NCBI GenBank assembly: GCA_024138025.1 | Contig: JAMXBD010001257.1 | Location: 248,001 to 312,000 of the forward strand | Length of the DNA stretch: 64,000 bases | Origin: Combretum micranthum | Taxonomy: Eukaryota; Streptophyta; Magnoliopsida; Myrtales; Combretaceae | Reading direction: 5' to 3' | Shown: one piece after another, positions 23,001-34,649 of the stretch | Layout of the letters: each line of letters begins with the position of its first letter | Position numbering within the stretch: the first letter of the stretch is position 1 | Position numbers and translations under genes: made by a program | Notes under the pieces: generated by a model | Told to the model about the DNA's origin: nothing | What the model saw: only the letters and a program-made list of their open reading frames with translations | Databases searched by the model: none

Positions 23001-23182
23001 TTTACATTTCATTTAATTTACGTACGAGTGATGGTGGAACGGTGGAAGCTTTGACCGTGTGCCCGGGCACTTTTTTCCATATCTCGCACGGGCAAGGAGA
23101 AACAGAACATCTTTAACCGTCTCACTCGCTGTGCCAATTGCTACTTACTGAAATTCTCCCTCTGTCTCTCTCTGTGGTGGCC
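23001..23182 (+). promoter_or_regulatory. SufC 5' flank and leader
   Basis: Only 182 bp separate the MULE target site from the SufC start codon. The stretch holds a perfect 12-bp palindrome GTGCCCGGGCAC at 23059-23070, a purine-rich block and a CTCTCTCTGT-rich leader (23156-23176), common in plant 5' UTRs. No clear TATA box is visible, which is usual for housekeeping plastid-protein genes. A TTG-led frame upstream of the ATG is open but not a plausible start. Confidence 0.45.
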
Positions 23183-25627
23183 ATGTCCCTTCTTCACAGC
23201 TGCACCACCACTCTCTCCCACTCTTCTCCATCATCACTCTCCTCCTTTCTCCCTCATCGCTCAACTTCGAATCCCTACCGCCGCCGTCATCGTCGGATTG
23301 GCTTCCCCACTTCAATTTCAATCAGAGCCACACTCTCCACCACCACCTCCGTGGACGCCGTTTCTTCTAGTGAGGTCAACAATAAGGATAAGGATAAGAA
23401 GCTTCTACTTCAAGTCAATGACTTGAGAGCAGTTATCGCTGAGACCAAGCAGGAGATTCTTAAGGGCGTTAATCTTACTGTATATGAAGGAGAGGTTAGT
23501 CCTTTCGTGGAAGTTTATAATTATCAAACTCGAGATGCTACCTTGTATTGATACGTATATAATCATGTAGTATGTAGGGTCGTAAGCTAGTAGAGTGATT
23601 TAGGTAAAATTTTTATTCTACTAAAAGTCTACACTTTCAGGATTTTCCTTGCATTCTAACAAGGAAAAGCTCTATGAAATTGTGGACTCCATAGAATCGT
23701 AAGAGTTCGACTCGTGATTTTAGCAACCAGTGCGTATGTGTTTAGTTTTTCTGATGAATTTTCGATTTGTTTTTGGTTTGTGAACTCTAGGGCTTGTATT
23801 GGAATTTTCCTTTGTGTAATTTTGGAAAATTTTGTTTTAGGGCTAATACAATATTAGGAAAACGTCATTCGGTGCCCGAGCATTTGTTAACGATATACAA
23901 GAAGAAAGTTTTGTGCATTTTGATAAAAATTTACAGCTCTCCTTTGTGAGAAATATTACAAGACATATTGAATCCAATTCTTGGATTGCAATTTTCTTGG
24001 TATATGATTGCTAAATGAATGACAAACGAGTCACTATTCTCGTTTATTGTTGTGGTGGGGCTGGTGAGGTGATTGTGGTGGTGGTGGTGATGGTGGTGCA
24101 ATGGAAAAAAGATTCATTAATATTAATACGCCATATGTCCAAATATGGTGATTATGGTATATAGTGTTTATAAATCTAGTCACATATCAAAATTTTACCA
24201 ATACTTATATGCAACTAATCAATTTACATGGTGTGTTAGTATCATCGAAGCCTTTCTAATGTGCTGGTGACTGTGTTGGGAGTACAAAAGATTCATCGGT
24301 TGTGACATGCCGTGTAAGTGATAAGTGGCTGGGAGCAACTGAGAATAATGTAACATTTGGATGTTGGCTGGAAAAACTATCATGATTGATGGACGAAACT
24401 GCCACATGTCACATTATTGGCTCTTGCCCACCACTAATCATACCAAATGGCTCCTAGTGATCTATTTGCTCGTGTTGGCAGAGGCTATTACAGCAGTGGT
24501 GGTGATGTAGCGATTCTTTTTAAATTGAACACTACAAGAGTGGAATTTCTTTGAGTGAGATTTTTCTTTTTGTTATTATCATGGCCATCAAATAAAATAA
24601 TGGGATTCATATTACTACAAAATATGATTCCTTGCAAAATAAACATGGCTTGTGTTTTGGTGAAGTAATTTTAATAATTCTCAGTTGTTGTTGACATGAC
24701 CCTTTTATTAATATCAACAGCATATGTTATTTTTTAAGAATATTATTAGATTGTCGGATTTTTATCTGTATCGGTAATTTATCAGTATGGGTTCAATATT
24801 GGTTCGGTTTTGTCTATTTATGAGTAAAACTGTCAGTTTTTCATTAATATTATATCTATATCGATTTAGTATTGGTTCAGTTTAAAAATGATGCCAGAAG
24901 GATACTAGACTAATATATCCAAACAGTCCGGATGAATGAAACTGATAAATAAGGAAACCAGATATGAAGGTGTGGCTATCTTCCCTACACTTTTTGTCAT
25001 GAAACAAACAAACCAGATTTTTTTTATTTTCCTTTGGATTGGGATTGTTTTGATTAAAAGTAATCCTCTCTCTTTTTTCTTTTTTTTCCTCTCTCCCATC
25101 CATGTGTCATGTTGCTGCTTTTAAAATGTCAGAATTCATTAACTGTATACTTATACATTGGCAAGCATTGTACTCTGTAAATGGAATACTATTTCCTTTA
25201 TTAGGCTGGCTTTTATCCTTGTAGGGAAGCATGTGTTTTCATATTTGGATGAATGTATTGGTTATTCTTGAAGAACTTGTTGCATTTGGTTTAGATTCAT
25301 CCATTACAATCATGACACGATTTACATTTTCTTTAATCAGGTACATGCTGTTATGGGAAAGAATGGCTCTGGAAAGAGCACATTTGCCAAGGTTTGTTAT
25401 CTGCAATTAATTCAGGCTATGCATTGCACTACAAGCTCATGATATGAAAAATGGAATCGCTTGAGTGACCTCTTGTGGAATTAATTTTGGTTTTAACATG
25501 AAATGCATTTTGCATTGCTCAGTTTCAAGGGCAGTGGTGATTATTCTGAAGAATAGTTTCTGATTACATGTTCTTCTGAGAAGGTGAAGAATAACTAGAT
25601 CCCCTTCATGTCTAATGAAGAACTTTG

Positions 25628-25666
<39 letters not shown>

Positions 25667-28600
25667 TGGTGGGACATGAATTCTTGTTAGAAAAGCTGTT
25701 CTACTAGTGCAAAATTGATAATTAACCCATGATATCATGCCATACTTGGGAAAATATCAAAAAGATGCTTTTGATTTGGATAAAGGGATGGGTTTTGGAT
25801 GGCACTGCAAGTTATGGTTTGGTCAAGATAATTTGTTATTACTGTTGACCTGTAAAACTCACGTATAATTAGTCTGGTTTTTATTTAAAATGTGGAATCT
25901 ATAAGTGATGGGCCAAATTCAAGATTTTGAATTTGGAGATGGATATCAGGTAGACAATTGACTAGATTGGGTTTTTTTATTTTGTCTTCTCCAAAATTCT
26001 GCACATTATTATTTGAGATGAAGTTATGCATTAAGAGTTTGTAGTTATCACACTATAGCAGATTTATAAGGCAACTAAAAAATTTGAACATGGGGCAAAC
26101 CACCATGAGATGATATAAGCATGTAAAATGAGCACTAATCACTATGTCATGCTTTAGGGGAAAGAGATTCGATCGACAGTTCATAATTAAAGAGCTATGG
26201 ACAGATTTTTTGCTGTATATGGGATTATGTTTTGCACAACGTCATATCTGGGATAAGGTTTAGATTTTTAAAGACATTCTGTATATGTGGATGCTCAGCC
26301 CCTCAGCTTAGAATTTGGAAATTTTGATGAGAAAGAAAATAATTCTCTTTGAATTAGAATGCAATACAACACTTATATTTATACAGATAAAGTCAAAACT
26401 TAGTCAAAATTCTAGGAACTAAAAAAGGAAGGCAACTAATTAGAATAAATGATAAAAAAAATTTCTAGCTAAACAGATTTCTAATAAAGGACACTAATTA
26501 ATATACATGGAATCCTCTTCTATCTACGCTCTCCTTCAAGTTGGGTTGTATATGTTATATAATCCTAGCTTGGATTTGAATTCTTCGAAGCTTGTCCTTG
26601 GAAGAGCTTTGGTGAGAATATGAGCAATTTGCAACCGAGTAGGAATATAGCTCAGTTGGACAATTCCATTGTTGACCTTCTCGGATATGAAGTGTGTCAA
26701 TTTCCACATGCTTAGTCTTGTCATGATATATTGGATTCCTAGCAATACTAATAGCTGCTTGGCTATCATTGTACATTTTTATTGTTTTCGTAACATCTAC
26801 TCTCAATTCCCTTAATAGTCTTTGGAGTCACATTCCTTCACATATGTCTAAAGCAAGGGTGCGTTATTTTGATTCTGCACTACTTCTAGAAACCACTGAT
26901 TGTTTCTTGCTTCGCTAAGTAACAAGATTACCCCACACATATGAACCGTAGCTAGATGTTGATATTCTATTAGTTAACTCTCCAGCCCAGCTAGCATTAG
27001 TATAGACTTCTATCTTAGGTTTTTCACACTTCTTGGAGATCAAACTGTAACTAGGTGTCATCTTCACGTATTTGAGAATTCGATTCATAGCTTCCAAATG
27101 TTCTTTACCTGGATTATTCTTGTATTGACTTACCACATTGACAGAAAATGTTATGTCTGGTCTGGTATGTTAAAGATAAATTAGTTTGCCTACAAGCCTT
27201 TGATAACTCCCTTTGTCAACTGAGATGATGTCCCTACTCCTATTTATTCTTAAGTTAGGGTCCATAAGAGTTTCTGTAGCTTTACAACTAGCATTCCAGT
27301 TTCATTTAGCAAGTAAGATATACTTTTGTTTTGATGTAACAATTCCTTTCTTTGATCGAGCCACTTCAATGCCTAAGAAATGTATTAGAGGACCAAGATC
27401 TTTAATCTCATATTCTGTTGCAAGCGTCCTTTTAAGCATGGCAATTTCCTTTGAGTCATCTGTTGTCAAAATTATGTCATCTACATTTACAATGAAAACA
27501 GACTTTTTGCCTTATGATGGAAATTTCTCAAATAGTTTGATCAACTTGACATTGAGTATTTGAGTGTAGCCATTCTTCACAACAACTTTAGTAAATCTAT
27601 CGAACTAAGCCCTGGGAGACTGCTTTAGGCCATATATTGACCTCTTTAACTTGCATACCAGTTGGTTGTTTGAAGGACTTTCGAAACTAGAAAGGATTTC
27701 CATGTAGACATCCTCTTCAAGATCCCCATTTAAAAAAGCATTTATGATGTCAAGTTGATATAGGGACTACTCTTGATTTACTGCAAAAGATAGTAGAACT
27801 TGAACAGTGTTAAGTTTGGCAACTAGGGCAAAAGTTTCTTGATAATCAATTCCATATGACTAAGTAAAGCATTTTGCTACTAATCTGGTTTTGAATCTTT
27901 CAATACTCTCATCTGCTTTGTATTTAACATTGAATATCCATTTGCATCCCATTAGCTTCTTCCCCAGTGGTGACTTCGTGGGAGTCCAAGTACCATTACT
28001 TTCTAGTGCTCTAATCTCTTCCTCAATGGCTTGTTTCCATGCTAGGATTTTTAGAACTTCTTGAACTGTATTAGGAACTTGAACACTGTCAAGAGTTGAA
28101 ACAAAGGCTTTATATGCAGGTTTTAATTTCTCATAAGCCATATATCTTTCAATTGGATGATTTGTACATGTTTGAACACCCTTTCTCTGAGCAATGGGTA
28201 AAGCCGAGTCATCAACAAAGGGAATAAGGGACTTATTAGAAGAATCCGTACTAGTCTGTATCTCTGAGATAGGAGGATCCTCTGAGGCAGGGGGATCCGG
28301 TTCAGGTTCTTGATAGTTCCTGATTTATGTAGTGTCCTCTACAAATTCAGTAGGTCTCCTTCTATAAACATGGGGTTCTTGATCATTTGTTCTCAGTTGG
28401 AGTGGAATGAACTTAGATGAATCATCATGAGTGGTCTGATTTTCTAAGTTGGAAGACAAGAGTTTTAGATTTGGATTTGATCATTTGGACTGGATGTGAG
28501 ACTCGGATTCTTAAGTGACTCGGATGATGATAAAGTAGTTTGTATGACACTTGGATAAAGGAAATGTTGGGATTGGGTGTCTTGGAGTGTTTCCCAAAGT

Positions 28601-31600
28601 TGGTATTCCCTAGAGTTTTCCCCTTAAAAATGGCGGGTTTGGGAAAGAAAGATTGGTATTCAAAAATAGCGATGTCCATAGAATGGTAGAATTTTTTAAT
28701 GGCAGGTGAAAAGCACTTGTACCTTTTTTGATTAGATAAGTATCCCAAAAAAATACATTTGATGGATTTGGGTTCAAATTTGATTCGATGTTGCTGGTGT
28801 ATATGGACAAAAGATGAACATCCAAATACCTTGGGTGGTAGGTTGGAAGAAAAAACTTTGATGTGTGGAAAGACTTGTATAAGGACTTGGTGAGGTGATT
28901 GGAACTGGAGAACACAACTAGGCATTCTATTAATGAGATAGGTGGCAGTGAGTATAGCTTCTTCCAAAAGTGTTTAGGCATGTGAGTAGAGAACATGATT
29001 GATCTTGATACCTTAAGAAGGTGTCTGTTTTCCTCTAGCTACTCCATTTTGTTGAGTGTCAACACAAGAACTTACATGAATGATTACTTATTCTAAAAGG
29101 TAAGGACCAAGAATAGAGTTAAAATATTCTTTACCATCATCAAATTTAAGAATTTGCATTTTCCTTTTGAATTGGGTGTCAATCTTGGTGTGAAAGGATT
29201 TGAATATGACCGTAGCTTCTGATTTTTCTCTCATGAGGAATGTTCCTGTGACTCTAGTATGATCATCTATAAAAGATACAGTCCAGCGAGCCTATTAATA
29301 TTTTTCACTCTTGAGGGTCCCCAAATGTCACTGTGTATTATGAAAAAAGGATGTGAAGGTTTACAAGAAATGCTGGGATATACATGCCTGGTATGTTTAG
29401 CAAGTTGACATATTTCACAATGATAAAATTTGGAATTTTTATTGATGAATAGATGGGTAAACAATTTTTCAAGATAAATAAAATTAGAACGACCAAGGTG
29501 AAAATGTCATGATATAACGAGAATCTCATTTGAAATAGAGGCAGAATTAGAAACAGACTCAAAAACATAACTTAAAGAATGAATTTGTTTATGTAGAGAG
29601 TACTTTCTTTGAGAAAGTAGAGGCCATCACACATTTTGGCACTGCCAATCATCTTTTCTGAATCCACTGCTTGAAATTCACAAAGATTTTAATAGAATTT
29701 AGTTACACAGTTCAAGTAATGAGTAAGTTTACTAATAGAAATTAGACTGCTGTCTAATTTTGGAATATAAAGGACGGATGAGAGATGAAGATCCTCTGTT
29801 AATTTTACGGATCCTATTCTTGTCACTTTTGAGAGTGATCCATTAGCTATTCAGACTGTAGAACGATTTGAGTAGGGACTGTATTTGTGGAAGACCCTAA
29901 TATCTTCAGTCATGTGATATAAGGCTCCGGAATTAACCATCCAAGGTTGTAATTTTCTAGTGACAAGAAAATGACAATTGTCAGCAACATTAGAAGAGGA
30001 ATTATTGGAGATATTGAAATTTTGCTCAGATTGGAAATCGCCTTCCGAGGAGTAGGTGATCTGAGGAGTCATGTTGTGTTTGGACACGATAAAGGGAGAT
30101 CAGCAAAGAATTAGGTTTCAAATTATAGCTCTGATACCATGAGAATTTCAATGAGAAAGAAAATAATTCTCCTTGAATTAGAATGCAATACAAGACTCAT
30201 ATTTATAGAGATAAGGTCAAAACTTAGTCAAAATTCTAAGAACTAAACAAGGAAGGCTACTAATTAGAATAAATGATAAAAAATTTCCTAGCTAAACAGA
30301 TTTCTGATAAAAGATCCTAATTAATAGACATGGAATCCACTTATATTTACAGAATTTATTCTTTTATTGTGAAGGTAAATGATCTCAAATATTTTCTTTA
30401 TGGTTATGGTAGCATGGTAAGGCAGTGGAGTCAGTCATAACTCATGAACATGTATAGTCATTGCTGTTAGAAATCTACCCACAAATTTTCTTTCTGTTGT
30501 CTTTTCATCCCTTTTTCACTTTGTTCTTGAATGGGTGGGCCCAGGCTGCTATAGAACTCCCAGCATATTTTTGCTTCATATTTCTTGCTTGTATATGTTA
30601 GGCAGTTTTGTGACTCCTCTAGCTTAAATTTTTGGTAAAAAAACATGTAAGTATCTGTTCTCATGCTGCTGTAGGAGTGATGCTAATGCGTGCATTTCAT
30701 TCGATTGATATTTTTCCTGTAGATTGGTATGACCTTTTACCTGGGAAAAAAGTTGTAACGTTAGATACTCTTTTCTGATGATAATGGATTTGGTCTAGGT
30801 TGAGAGATGTAATCCATGGTTAGCTCTTATTCCATGCAGGTTCTCGTTGGGCATCCAGATTATGAGGTGACTGGTGGTAGTATGGTATTTAAGGGAGAGA
30901 ATTTGCTTGACATGGAACCAGAAGAACGTTCACTTGCAGGGCTTTTTATGAGTTTTCAGTCCCCAGTTGAAATACCAGGTGTCAGCAATGCTGACTTTCT
31001 AAATATGGCTTATAATGCTCAAAGAAGGAAACTCAATCAACCTGAGCTTAGTCCAATCGAGGTGTGAAGCTTTTCCACTAACAATGAATTACCTGTTTAT
31101 ATTGGGTCTGAATTTTTTTTTTTTTTCTACATCCTCTTGTGATGAAGTCAAAACTTTTCATTGAATGTTCTTTGAACATTTTGAGTTTAGATAATAAGAC
31201 ATGGGTAATAAAGGCTTGTAATTGAGTACATTTTAACTTTGGGATACAGTTTGTGATGGGTGTTAATTACAATATGTTTAGTTTGCCTGAATGTCTTGGA
31301 TATTTCCAATTTAAATATTATAGAGATGTAAAATACGGATGGGGGTGGAAACAAATTGTACAGATGTAAACAGCTGGTCTAGCTACTTGCATCCATCCCA
31401 ACCCTGTGAGGTGGTGAGAACCTACCACCTGTACATTTTGAAGCTTTTTGTTCAAAGATTTCTATCTGCGGTACCATCTCATTGCACTGTGTGTGCCTCA
31501 AACCATCAAATATTTTAATAGTTCTTTGGATTTAAATGGAATTTTAGTGTGTTTTACTTGGGATTTGCAATGAAACAAAGCAGTAGGTCACATTTCTAAC

Positions 31601-33647
31601 AATATTCTCTTTTGCAGTTCTGGTCTTATGTATACCCAAAATTGAACCTTCTAAATATGAAGGCTGACTTCCTAAATAGAAATGTCAATGAAGGTTTCAG
31701 TGGTGGTGAGCGGAAGCGCAATGAGATTTTACAACTAGCGGTAAGGTCCTTTCTGTTTTTCTGAGTTTTACCATAGAAGACATCTGACATGTATCACATA
31801 CATGACCACCAACAGACTTGTTTTAATTGCATCCATATTCTCCATGTGTTCACTGTATGAAGATAGCAGTTGAGAATTTTTCTTTTTATTGCAATTTGCA
31901 TCAATATGTGATGGTAAGGTATCTCATTGCACTTAGAATTTATTCCTTTGTGGCATATGTGTGGTTGAAAAAAAAAAAAGAAAAAAAGGGAAAAAAAGAA
32001 GAAGAGATCACTTAAAAGAACCACTTGGGTTTCTCTTTGATTTTGTGTTTGTAAAACAATCTCATTTAGATCTCTGTTGTTGGATTATCTACAAGGTAAG
32101 TCTGCTGTTGCAGCTCTTCTTCCCCCTTTAGAAAATTCAAGTTGGTCCACTTTGCAAGGCAATCCATTAACATTATGATAGGGGGTTTCTTTTTATGTTG
32201 CTTTTATGTGAACATTTCCAATGGTTTTGTGTAAGCACCATTGAATTTACATCTTGATCTTAGTTCATGGGTAATGATGCATGCATCTTAGTGTGATCCT
32301 GATAAGGTGAGCCATCATTTGATGCTTGTCATCCTCTTTTATTTAGGTATCTTTGCCATGATTTGCTTGCTTAACTTTTATCTACAGGTTCTTGGAGCAG
32401 ACTTGGCATTGCTAGATGAAATCGATTCTGGATTGGATATTGATGCACTACGAGATGTGGCATCAGCAGTTAATGGACTTTTGACCCCTACAAATTCTGT
32501 TTTAATGATAACCCACTATTTGCGTCTGCTGGAGTTTATACAGCCTAGTTGTATCCATGTTATGGTAGGTGCTGGAATTATGGATTCATTTTCTTTCCTT
32601 GCATTTTTTGTGCAATCGTGGGAGAATAGGTAATGTGAGAGAATGCCAACAGAAAAATGGGAAATTCAATTTGAGTTTTTAAGTGGCTTTGTAACGTGGA
32701 ACTGCTCCAAAATAATGCCAAAAACTTTGAGTAACGCACAATTTCTCTAGTTTAGCAATCCACATCAAGGGTGCTAATTTTTATTGACTGAAAGCTGCCG
32801 AGAAGGTATTGCTAGCATTTTTTTTAGCTTTAGGAATGTTTTGTTGTGCCTGCAGAACCTTGCATGAGATTTCCATGTTGACCTGTGTGGAGTTCTAATA
32901 AAACCATGGGATTCTTGTGGGCTAACTGAAATCAATTGGAAAAACCATTTTAGATTTTCATAGGATAAAGAAGGCAGTTTTATCCAATTAAGAGGATTTT
33001 TGTTGTTGGGATAGACTGGTTCCATATTTAATTATTAGCAGTGGAATAAACTTGAAAGAGGCAGAAATCATATGACGTGACGTCTCCCTTTGAGTTATTC
33101 TTCGTCTCAGTTATATCGTTTGGAAAATGAATTAAGCACTAACCTAGCCATAAACATGTTATGTATGTTTGAGATAGCCTGATTTATTTAATAAATATTG
33201 ATTATGTTCTTGATGGTGATGGAATATGCTTGTGCATGCTGGAGAGAGAGCGAGAGGAGTGTCAGTCAATCAGAGTCAGTTAGTCCTCCAATTAGAAGTC
33301 TTTTGATTTCACTATTAGTTTTTAGGGAAGACACTTGCCGAAGAGAGAACCTGCAGATGTAAGATTAAACTATTGATACGAGGTTCTCCAGCTTCTACCG
33401 GTGGTACTAAAGTTGTCTGGCACATTTTAGTTTTCTGTGTACAAGCTGAAAGTAATGCGGAGATGCATTTGCTCACAATGTCATTTCTATACATGCCTTT
33501 TTCCTCCTTTTGCTTTACTTGTACTCTCTGATTTGCATGTATTTGACCTTGTGTTTACAGGAAAATGGTAGAATCGTGAAGACAGGTGATATATCTATAG
33601 CCAAAGCTCTTGAAAAGGAGGGTTACAAGGCAATTTCGGATGTATAA
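23183..33647 (+). CDS. ABCI6: Plastid SufC ATPase (ABC transporter I family member 6)
   Basis: Soluble ABC ATPase of the plastid SUF iron-sulfur cluster scaffold SufBCD, also called NAP7. Six coding exons: 23183-23494, 25341-25391, 30840-31061, 31618-31740, 32388-32564, 33561-33647. All introns are GT-AG and phase 0; the product is 323 residues, close to the ~338 of the Arabidopsis protein. Residues 1 to about 55 are Ser/Arg-rich, a typical chloroplast transit peptide. The ATPase shows Walker [10 protein letters not shown] (110-118), Q-loop [12 protein letters not shown] (Gln 161), signature [10 protein letters not shown] (222-231), Walker B ALLDEID (Asp 246, Glu 247) and H-loop ITHY (His 279). 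The residue after THY, normally Gln in this family, is Leu 281. I chose ATG 23183 because it opens the transit peptide. Intron 2 (5448 bp) contains an antisense Copia element; intron 1 is 1846 bp. All key residues are present, so the gene looks functional. Confidence 0.95.
25631..25668. repeat. (AC)n microsatellite in SufC intron 2
   Basis: About fourteen AC units followed by a short AT run, 240 bp downstream of exon 2. Confidence 0.9.
26316..26528 (-). repeat. Copia 3' LTR
   Basis: Left LTR of the intronic Copia element. Its outer end starts TGGAAATTTT; the inner end is CG rather than CA on the plus strand, a point change. It is aligned over its full length with 30140-30351. Confidence 0.88.
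26529..30139 (-). pseudogene. Copia gag-pol remnant
   Basis: Broken polyprotein on the minus strand. Recognisable parts: protease-like [13 protein letters not shown] (29951-29913 region) with Asn at the catalytic Asp position; zinc-finger/pre-integrase CEICQLAKH and integrase HSDIWGPS (29410-29300); the integrase C-terminal part with INRMPS and KCIFLGY (28930-28730); RT with [14 protein letters not shown] and RLVAKC (28010-27880), [11 protein letters not shown] (about 27640-27605) and NVDDI in place of YVDDI (about 27480); RNase H with YTNASWAG and later [17 protein letters not shown]. Length is about 3.6 kb against 4.5 kb or more in intact elements, the loss being in gag. Numerous stops. The plus-strand frames over this region are shadows. 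Confidence 0.85.
30140..30351 (-). repeat. Copia 5' LTR
   Basis: Right LTR, starting TGAGAATTTC and ending TTTACA on the plus strand, directly beside the primer-binding site at 30128-30139. Confidence 0.9.
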
Positions 33648-34052
33648 TATGCACCAAAAGGTACCAATCTTCATTGAAAATGTTTTAGGATATCCTGTTT
33701 GTGCATTCATATGTTGCTGTCTTCAGCTATTTAATAATAATAATAATAGAGAAAAAAAAACATAACCAGAAATTCTAGTGATCCATTGAAACAAAATTAC
33801 TTAGTATATCCCGGAAACAAACTCTCACTGGAATCATACAACAAAGTCTTGAGCATGTAATTCTTAAAATCTGTAGTTTGTTACATAAATTTTGGTGCTA
33901 AAATGTCACTTCAGTGATAAAATTGTTTGTGCACCATTTCACTGTGGGATAAATCCATGTTTGAGAAGGAATGGCTGCACAATTCCGAGAGACAGTACAT
34001 TTCATTTTAGCTAATTCTTTTTCTTCATTTTTTTTACTTTTTTGGTGGTCAG

Positions 34053-34169
34053 ATTGCAGCGGCTGACGAATTGATAACCCAAGCTTCAAGCTTGAAAAGA
34101 ATGAGAGATTCTGGATACAAACTGGTGGATAGAAGTTTTGTTTGTGGCGTTACAGAGATACGTAATAAG
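34053..34169 (+). other. Exon-like segment downstream of SufC
   Basis: A pyrimidine-rich tract and AG precede 34053 and AAG|GTAAAT follows 34169. The 117-nt segment is open in phase 0 for 39 codons (IAAADELITQASSLKRMRDS, then GYKLVDRSFVCGVTEIRNK). A candidate next exon from 34605 (AG at 34603-34604) continues in phase for 10 codons to TAG at 34635-34637. A donor-like AAAAG|GTACC at 33660/33661 just after the SufC stop could splice to it, which would make it a 3'-UTR exon because the SufC frame is already closed. It may instead be a remnant of another gene. I do not recognise the protein. Confidence 0.4.
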
Positions 34170-34505
34170 GTAAATTAAAAGAAAAAAAAAGAACTGACAT
34201 TGTTACCCTGTAGTGATATCCATCATTCTATAGCTAACTGTAGGCCTAAGGACTCCCTATGTTGCTTTAAATGCTGGCACTGTGATTAATTTAAAGAGAA
34301 TTCTCACTTTGTTTGGTGTAGGAACTCCTACCCATAATTTGATGACCAGCATCATGGTACATGTAGCATCACCCACATGCTAATAGAAAATCCAATGTTG
34401 TCCAAAATAGTTTTGCCTATGTACTTTTTGATTTCCATTGGTTCAATAGTCCATTCAGGTTGTCCATTGCTAATTTGTAATTTCTGTACTAGATGCTAAT
34501 CGTTC

Positions 34506-34511
34506 AATAAA
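34506..34511 (+). terminator. Candidate polyadenylation signal for SufC
   Basis: AATAAA about 860 bp after the SufC stop codon, usable only if the 3' region is spliced as suggested by the exon-like segment. AT-rich alternatives exist closer to the stop near 33720-33750. Confidence 0.3.
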
Positions 34512-34649
34512 AGTTTACAATGATTGGATGTACACGTGATTATATCAAAGTTGATCGGGCATTAATAATTGTACTTGCCATCTTTTCTTTTCTTTATTGT
34601 TAAGGAAACGAGGGTGGAATGCCCGTTCCTGTTCTAGAAGAAGAGTATT

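Larger units (their letters stand above)
26316..30351 (-). mobile_element. Ty1/copia retrotransposon, deleted and degenerate, antisense in SufC intron 2
   Basis: 4.04-kb element with LTRs at 26316-26528 and 30140-30351 (about 213 bp each, roughly 88-90% identical by eye) and a perfect 5-bp target duplication GAATT (26311-26315 and 30352-30356). Reading on the minus strand, TGGTATCAGAGC (30139-30128) next to the 5' LTR is the classical initiator-tRNA-Met primer-binding site, and a purine-rich CTTGAAGGAGAG (26540-26529) lies next to the 3' LTR. Order of domains, minus strand: protease remnant (about 30087-29851), pre-integrase and integrase (29470-28400), reverse transcriptase (28141-27400), RNase H (27136-26555). 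This is Copia order. Most of gag is missing. Stops and frame breaks are frequent, and active-site aspartates are changed to asparagine in the protease, RT and RNase H motifs. It cannot move by itself. Confidence 0.92.

Noticed and set aside
23138..23182. In-frame TTG-led extension before the SufC ATG
   Set aside because: TTG is not a usual plant start, and the ATG at 23183 opens a normal transit peptide.
27213..27563. 116-codon plus-strand frame in SufC intron 2
   Set aside because: Shadow of the minus-strand Copia reverse transcriptase.
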